NCBI GenBank assembly: GCA_007922195.1
Contig: ML681967.1
Coordinates: forward strand, 9,634,120 to 9,698,119
Reading direction: 5' to 3'
Origin: Podocnemis expansa
Taxonomy: Eukaryota > Chordata > Testudines > Podocnemididae
Length of the DNA stretch: 64,000 bases
In this document: in pieces, positions 58,831-64,000 of the stretch
Layout of the letters: each line of letters opens with the position of its first letter
Position numbering within the stretch: the first letter of the stretch is position 1
Notes under the pieces: generated by a model
Database searches by the model: none
What the model saw: only the letters and a program-made list of their open reading frames with translations
What the model was told of the DNA's origin: nothing
Position numbers and translations under genes: made by a program

Positions 58831-59924
58831 GGAACTGTATTCCTCTCCTGTAATGCCCTCCACCTCTTTTGCCCCTTCTTGTGTGAACTGTCTGTTCAGA
58901 CCCTGTTTTTTGAGACTGTATTTGTTATTCAAAATTGATTGCCAAATTGTTTCTGGGACAAAAGCATGATCTGGAATTTGCTAGTAGCAGAACAGAAAAC
59001 CACCTGTTTTTTCCTCCTACTCTGTCAGCTTGGCTCAGGGAAAAAAACAGTTTTGAGATATAATCCCATCTCTGTAAAAATTAAGTGGAGGGGGAGAGGA
59101 GATTTTCTCCTGAGGAATTCTGTTCTTCTGAGACGCTGTTTCACCCACACTTTATTGCTTTAGGTCCTCTAATGTGGACAAGTGCATGTCCTGGGTCAGG
59201 TCAATGGCTGGCTAAGAGGCTGCATTTGTCTCTATTATTAACTGATATACTATGCTACAATCCCCAGCAGCCTATGGGCTCACCCTCGCCTCAGGAAAGT
59301 GTATTCAGCCCAGCTGATCGATAAAGCTCTTTGAGGTTGGAGCAGCCTGGCAGGCTGATAGTGATTGTCAAGCAGTGAGCTCACCCTTCAGTTAATGGAG
59401 ATGGATATGGGCAGTCTACTGGCCCCAGGCACAGACTGAGGGCAGGACACAATGCCAGGGGCTTTGCAGAGGCTAGAAAGTGGCCTTTCTTCTAAATGAC
59501 TTGTTTTGTTTTGTTTTTCTTTAGGTCAAAGCTAAGAAAGTCAGCGAGGCCTGAATCTTGGTCCTTTCCATGCAGTGTAACATTGGCATTCTGTCTTTGT
59601 ACAGCACCTAGCACAGTGGAGTCTTGGGGAAGAAGGAATGGTGTTCCTAGACATTATGACCATAGTAGCAATGATGATGAGCATCCCACACTGGCATCGC
59701 TAAACCAGAAGCCTTGACTCATTCCATCTACAGTGACATGCATTATATTTACTAGCACCTGTCTCCATAACCTTAAGGGTGAGGATTTCCAGAACAGCCT
59801 AACCCTCCTGGTACTCAGAGAAGTGGCTGGAAAAACTTCTATTGGCTTCAGCAGGAGCAGAATTAGGCCAGTGCCAAGCGCTTTGGAAAACACCCTCCCA
59901 TCCTCTCTGAAATAGGGAGTGTCA
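58831..59924. other. No recognised feature
   Basis: Non-coding, unique-looking. Confidence 0.45.
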
Positions 59925-60060
59925 CCTGGTGGTGAGAGCTGGGAACCAGGAGCCAGATCTTCTGTATCTCTTCCTACCTCACTTACTGATTTACTGTCTG
60001 ATTTTAGGCACGTCACTTCCCTGCTCTGGACCTCAACTTCCCCCCTGTCTGATGGGGACA
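59925..60060 (+). repeat. MIR-like SINE relic
   Basis: AGAGCTGGGAACCAGGAGCC, TTTAGGCACGTCACTTCCCT, GGACCTCAACTTCCCCCCTG and TCTGATGGGGACAGTGCT are MIR landmarks in order, among the better preserved in this window. Confidence 0.65.
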
Positions 60061-60599
60061 GTGCTTCCGGTTCTGGTTACAGGGGTGCAGGCCTAGATTC
60101 CTGTTTGAGGAGGTGGGATGACAGGTGCTGCAGAAGGGCAAAGCAGTTTTCTCAGGAAGAATAAGTGCCCCCATTGGGTGAGGTCTGGTGCTGTGCCTCA
60201 CTTAGACAGCACTGGTCTCACAGCTCTGGAGGGGTGTGTGGGTTTTGAGCAGACTGTTCCACCAAACCCCTCCTGCCTCACTGGGGCCTGTAAGGGAATC
60301 CCCAGGAGGCAGCCTGACATCGGAATTTTGCATTGTCTGTTCTGGGACCAATCTTCTCATCCACCACAATCCACAGCCAGGGTCCTTTCACCCAGTACCA
60401 AGGGGCCAGAGCCAGCCTGAAGAGCTCCCCCTTTCTCTATCAAGTGTGACTAGTTGCGTTGGAAGTACTTACACTTCTTGAACTTGAAACTAGTGTGGTG
60501 GCACCTTGTGGTTGGATAATAGGCATCTTGAGGAAAATGGAGATAAAAGTAGTGTTGGGAACCTCAGGCTGCAACCAGCATGCTCCAGATGCACCTTAC

Positions 60600-60803
60600 A
60601 GAGATAGAAGAGGTTTTTCCGTCACTCCAGTTATCCCACCTCTCAGAGAAGCAGTGCCTTAGTCAGTGGAGGCATACTTCCATCAAACTGGCTGCAGCCC
60701 ACACAGGGATAGGGTGGCATAGTTACGGCACTACGAGTGTGAAAGTTTCACACCCTTGTGTAACGTACCTATACTGAGCTAAAGTTTAAGTGCAGACCAG
60801 GCC
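60600..60803. mobile_element. Right part of a GGCCATGTCTACACTAC-class MITE
   Basis: It ends AAGTGCAGACCAGGCC, the inverse of the left end GGCCATGTCTAAACTAC at 62379. The interior CACCTCTCAGAGAAGCAGTG resembles CACCTATCTGAGAGGCAGTA in that copy. The left end is missing or too worn to place. Confidence 0.55.
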
Positions 60804-62378
60804 CATACTCCACACTTGACATTCCAGCTCTTCCTGCTGCTCTTGTTTGGTCAACAATTGCTCCTGCAAACCTGACTTGCCAAGATCATTCCCCTTCAAA
60901 TCGGAGCCTACCCTTCTCTGCTCATGTGTATGTGCAGCTACATTCCCAGGCCCAGCAAGGCCAAAGTCACATTCGCCCTACACTCCTACAACACAGAAAG
61001 AAACATGATTCTGTTTTACATCAAGACGATTATGATGCCTCACTTTTCCCCTGAAGAGTTCAACATCATCTGTCATTCTTTGTTACGTTCCTGTCCAAAC
61101 ACCTCACTCACAGACGACCGATCAAAGCCACTTTTCATACTCAAACAGTTGAAGCTTTCTGTCAGCAGCAGGTGGGGGAAGTGCTGGCTCCACAGATGGA
61201 ACAAGGGAGATAGAGCCAAGATTGCACAAATTCAAAGGCGTAACTCCCTCTAACCCCCAGAATATAAGATGACATCCCTGGGTGAGGGTGAGGTTCTAAT
61301 GCTGGAACTGCAAGGCAAGGCCTTGGGTAAGGAAAGTGAGGCACAGTGATGTTAAATGAGCCAAATTGTATGACAGCCCTTGGGGTGTCAAATGGTCATT
61401 TCCAGCTCCTTTATGTAGACCCCTTTGAAGCTCTTCCTAACAGATTTGCAGTTCTTTTAATTATTTCATTGGGTCTCATCAAATCAAACAAGACATTGAA
61501 ACACACATACACTCACTGTCTCTAATTTTGACACCATTACCTCTGGGAGATCCAGCCCTGCTTCCCCCATTCATAATTCAGCCTGACACTGCACAGCAAA
61601 AATCAATTCACACTTATAAGAAAGTGCCAAGGCAAATTACCTCCAAAGCCTCCAATGGTGCTTTCTTCTCTCCCAATGACTATATCTTTGATGCTAAGCC
61701 CTAAATTGCAAATTAATCCTGTAGCTCTTCTACTTCATAGAAGAGCCTTTGGATCCACAGCTGACCTCAGACTGGTTATTGACAAGTCTGCAGGCAAGAG
61801 TTTACAGTCCTCAGTTTGTCCAACCAGTAGCACATCTGTCTGTCTAGCTGCCTGTATGTAAATCTATTCATTTGTCCATCTGGGAATCATTCATCTATGG
61901 GTTTCATCTGCTATACAACCCTCAGCGTGCGATCTTATCAACTCTTACAAGCTCAGCAAGGTCTGGCTTGATTTAGAATTGGATGGAAAAAACAAAGGGC
62001 GCTGTAAGAAACGGTGTTGCTTATACAGTAGTCAGCACTCTACCTTCTGAGCCAGTGCAAAGCGCTGTGCAGAATTAGGGGGAAATTCGCTGTAGAAGGT
62101 GACATCTTTCAAATGCAGATGCTGACAGCACATGGTCATGAAAGATCTCATGAGGCTGTTTTTGCAATAGAGCACAGATGTCCTGGAGAAATTATAGCAG
62201 GGAAAATGTTATCCTGCCTGTAAATCCCCCTCACCCTTTCAAATGACTATAGTATAACTACTGTGCAGGGTTATTATTCAGCTGCTGGCTCTGCCCCAGA
62301 GGTGTCAGCATGTCACTGACAGGTGAAGTCATCCTAGCCTCCCTCTTACAGTAGCTCACAAGGGTATTGAGAGACTCA
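60804..62378. other. No recognised gene
   Basis: About 1.6 kb non-coding. GGAAAGTGAGGCACAGTGAT near 61333 is MIR-like in reverse. Nothing else seen. Confidence 0.4.
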
Positions 62379-62653
62379 GGCCATGTCTAAACTACAGAGG
62401 AACAGTTACAGCACTGCAGCTGTTGCACCTTAGTGTAGATTCTTTAAACAGTGACAGAAGGGGTTTTCCTTTGAGGTAGTTAATCCACCTATCTGAGAGG
62501 CAGTAGGTAGGGCAACAGAAGAATTCTTCCATTGACCTAACTGTGTTTATAGCGGGGGTGAGGTTGACTTAACTACAACACCCGGGGCACATAATTCTTC
62601 ACAGCCCTGAGTGACATAGCAAGTTGATCGAATTTTTGAGTGTGGAACAGTGT
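62379..62653. mobile_element. 275-bp MITE, GGCCATGTCTAAACTAC end
   Basis: The left end is GGCCATGTCTAAACTACAGA with TCA immediately outside; the right end TTGAGTGTGGAACAGTG is a worn inverse. Interior words GCACTGCAGCTGTTGCACC and GAAGGGGTTTTCC fit the same family as 60600-60803. The right bound is approximate. Confidence 0.6.
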
Positions 62654-63582
62654 TAGCAAAGCAGTGGGATCTACTGATAAATGGCACCATCACAGCACAG
62701 TGTTACTGTCAAAAAAAGCTGCCAAATTTATAGGCAGAGAAAAAAGAGGATTTGAAAGGCATGTAAAAGGAATCCCTAATACTTGCTTAACAAAACCCAG
62801 GAAACACCACACACCACTGTCCTCTGCCCCCTGCGGAATGCCTCGCCATGATGAGACGGGTTGAGAAGAATCGACCATGGGGGAAATATCAGAGGGAATA
62901 AATGAAAAAGAAAGCAGAAGTCTCAGATGTACAAGCAGAAGTGAAAATGAAGGGCATGAATGGAGCCATGCACAGAAATGAAAGCACAGACATCACCATG
63001 AAGTCACAAATCAGCCCATTGCACTCAGTATATCACTGACACACAAAGGATAGACATGGGAAAGGCTTATCCAGCCCCTCTCTCTGCGAACCCAGGATTG
63101 CTTCCCTGCCCCATAGCCTTCATGGGGTAAGTTTAAAAGGGCCAAGTGATGGGGCCCTGCTCCATCCCACGAGAGGCCATGGAACCAACTCAAAGCTCTC
63201 TGACTGAGCCAGTCCCAGGGTTGGACTTCCAGCCCCACCTTCTCTTTTCTGCCTGTAGAATTCCAGACAAGTACGCGCAAATTATGGTTGTTAGAAATGA
63301 TGGGCTGGAGCCACAGAGTTCAAGATCTCATTTCCCTCCATGTTTGAAAGTGTGCCTTGAGTTTTGATCCAGCCCAATTCAGAGACTAGTTTGCCACAAA
63401 GTCTGGGTCCACATCCAAGTATCATTTAAAATCTACTCTTGTTAAGGTGAATATTTCCCATTTCTTTCCTTAAATCTCTTGGGCAAGTGGGTTAGGAAAT
63501 GTTTTTACCCCCTGCAGTCCACCTCCCAAACAACTCCCTCTCTCCTTATACTTCATCTCTTACTTTATGGTCACCATACTTG
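62654..63582. other. No recognised feature
   Basis: Unique-looking non-coding DNA. Confidence 0.45.
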
Positions 63583-63809
63583 TAAAAAAACAACAAGGAG
63601 TCGTGCGGCACTTTAAGACTAACAGATTTATTTTTCGCATGAGCTTTCGTGGGAGAAAATCCCAGTTCCTCAGATGCTTCGAAGATGGGTAAACTTACAG
63701 AAAGGAATGAAAATAAATGCAAGGGGGTGTAAAACATAAGATCAGGTTGTACAGTAACAGCAAATCAGAGCAGTTGTTAGTGTCAAACCATGGGAAGCCT
63801 TAAGTCAAA
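63583..63809 (-). mobile_element. 3' tail of retroelement (longest GACTAACACGG-family copy)
   Basis: Read on the minus strand this follows directly after the ORF end at 63810. Landmarks are GGCTTCCCATGGTTTGA, CTGCTCTGATTTGCTGTTAC, TACACCCCCTTGCATTTA, GAAGCATCTGAGG, CACGAAAGCTCATGC, AATAAATCTGTTAGTCTT, CTCCTTGTTG and a T run. It parallels 40425-40655 almost base for base. AATAAA in the tail could serve as a polyadenylation signal. Continues leftward only to 63583. Confidence 0.8.
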
Positions 63810-64000
63810 TTACCTTTTGTAATGCGAAAAGAACCCATAGTCTCGATTAAGTCCTGCTTTCACAGAATTTAGCTTGCATATTAATTCGAGTTCAGCTGTT
63901 TCTCTTTGAAGTTTTGATGTCCCAGCCACATCCCTGACGACAGTCATTAACAAATCATTCATCGAGTGATTAGAAAGATGGAAGTGCTCAGCAACTGGTT
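63810..64000 (-). pseudogene. C-terminal end of a GIY-YIG-like retroelement ORF, cut by window edge
   Basis: On the minus strand, 62 codons are open from the window edge to a TAA at 63810-63812. The peptide includes VAEHFHLSNHS, LQRETAELELICKLN and GLNRDYGFF. The spacing EHF..SNHS, then E....ICKLN...GLN, is what I know from the end of GIY-YIG nuclease domains in Penelope-like elements (their EH...HS and GLN region). No stop or frameshift occurs in the visible part. The catalytic GIY-YIG residues would lie beyond 64000. The family call is inference from pattern only; another retroelement ORF is possible. Confidence 0.5.

Noticed and set aside
1..64000. A novel multi-gene or defence-type system
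   Set aside because: No gene clusters, conserved co-oriented ORFs or regulatory architecture were found; the content is explained by transposable elements plus one probable promoter.

Overview
This window looks like vertebrate nuclear DNA, most likely from a turtle; a crocodilian is less likely. It has no compact genes, operons, rRNA, tRNA or CRISPR. It is AT-leaning, non-coding DNA packed with amniote transposable elements. Three things suggest the lineage: CR1 LINEs whose 3' ends finish in the ATTCTATGATTCT-type microsatellite, many short MITE-like DNA transposons, and a repeat carrying GACTAACACGGCTACCCC / AATAAATCTGTTAGTCTT that I associate with turtle genomes. The lineage call rests on recognised repeat families, not on a search.

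The only good evidence for a host gene is a CpG island at about 46.45-47.29 kb. On the minus strand it carries a textbook splice donor (CAG|GTGAGT, exon end at 46684), a GC box and a CRE-like site. I read it as promoter plus first exon of a gene transcribed leftwards. Its first intron would then cover part or all of 1-46 kb. I found no further exon and cannot name the gene.

Layout. 0.6-2.5 kb: a hAT transposase relic beside a Ty3/Gypsy integrase and LTR relic, broken up by a foldback element and a hAT MITE. 2.6-17 kb: non-coding DNA with scattered MITEs, including a 460-bp and a 995-bp element with 3-bp target duplications, and a palindromic repeat locus at 6.66-7.02 kb. 17.96-21.2 kb: a long CR1 LINE on the minus strand with recognisable endonuclease and reverse transcriptase, killed by two nonsense codons and a frameshift. 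21-29 kb: GC-rich repeat debris and two 5'-truncated CR1 tails. 30-34 kb: a second 0.9-kb copy of the 995-bp element, two hAT MITEs (one with another nested in it) and a duplicated TA-flanked MITE. 36-44 kb: more hAT and foldback elements, several with exact 8-bp target duplications. 46.4-47.3 kb: the CpG island. 47.4-64 kb: more MITEs, MIR-like SINE relics, an old CR1/L3-like relic, and at the right edge a 3' tail and C-terminal ORF piece that resembles a Penelope-like element.

The genes do not work together here. The window is mainly a record of nested transposition around one probable promoter. I found no sign of a novel multi-gene system. The best leads are the unidentified promoter and exon, the link between the abundant 'GACTAACACGG' repeat and a GIY-YIG-like ORF end, and several non-autonomous element families whose ends can be set to the base.
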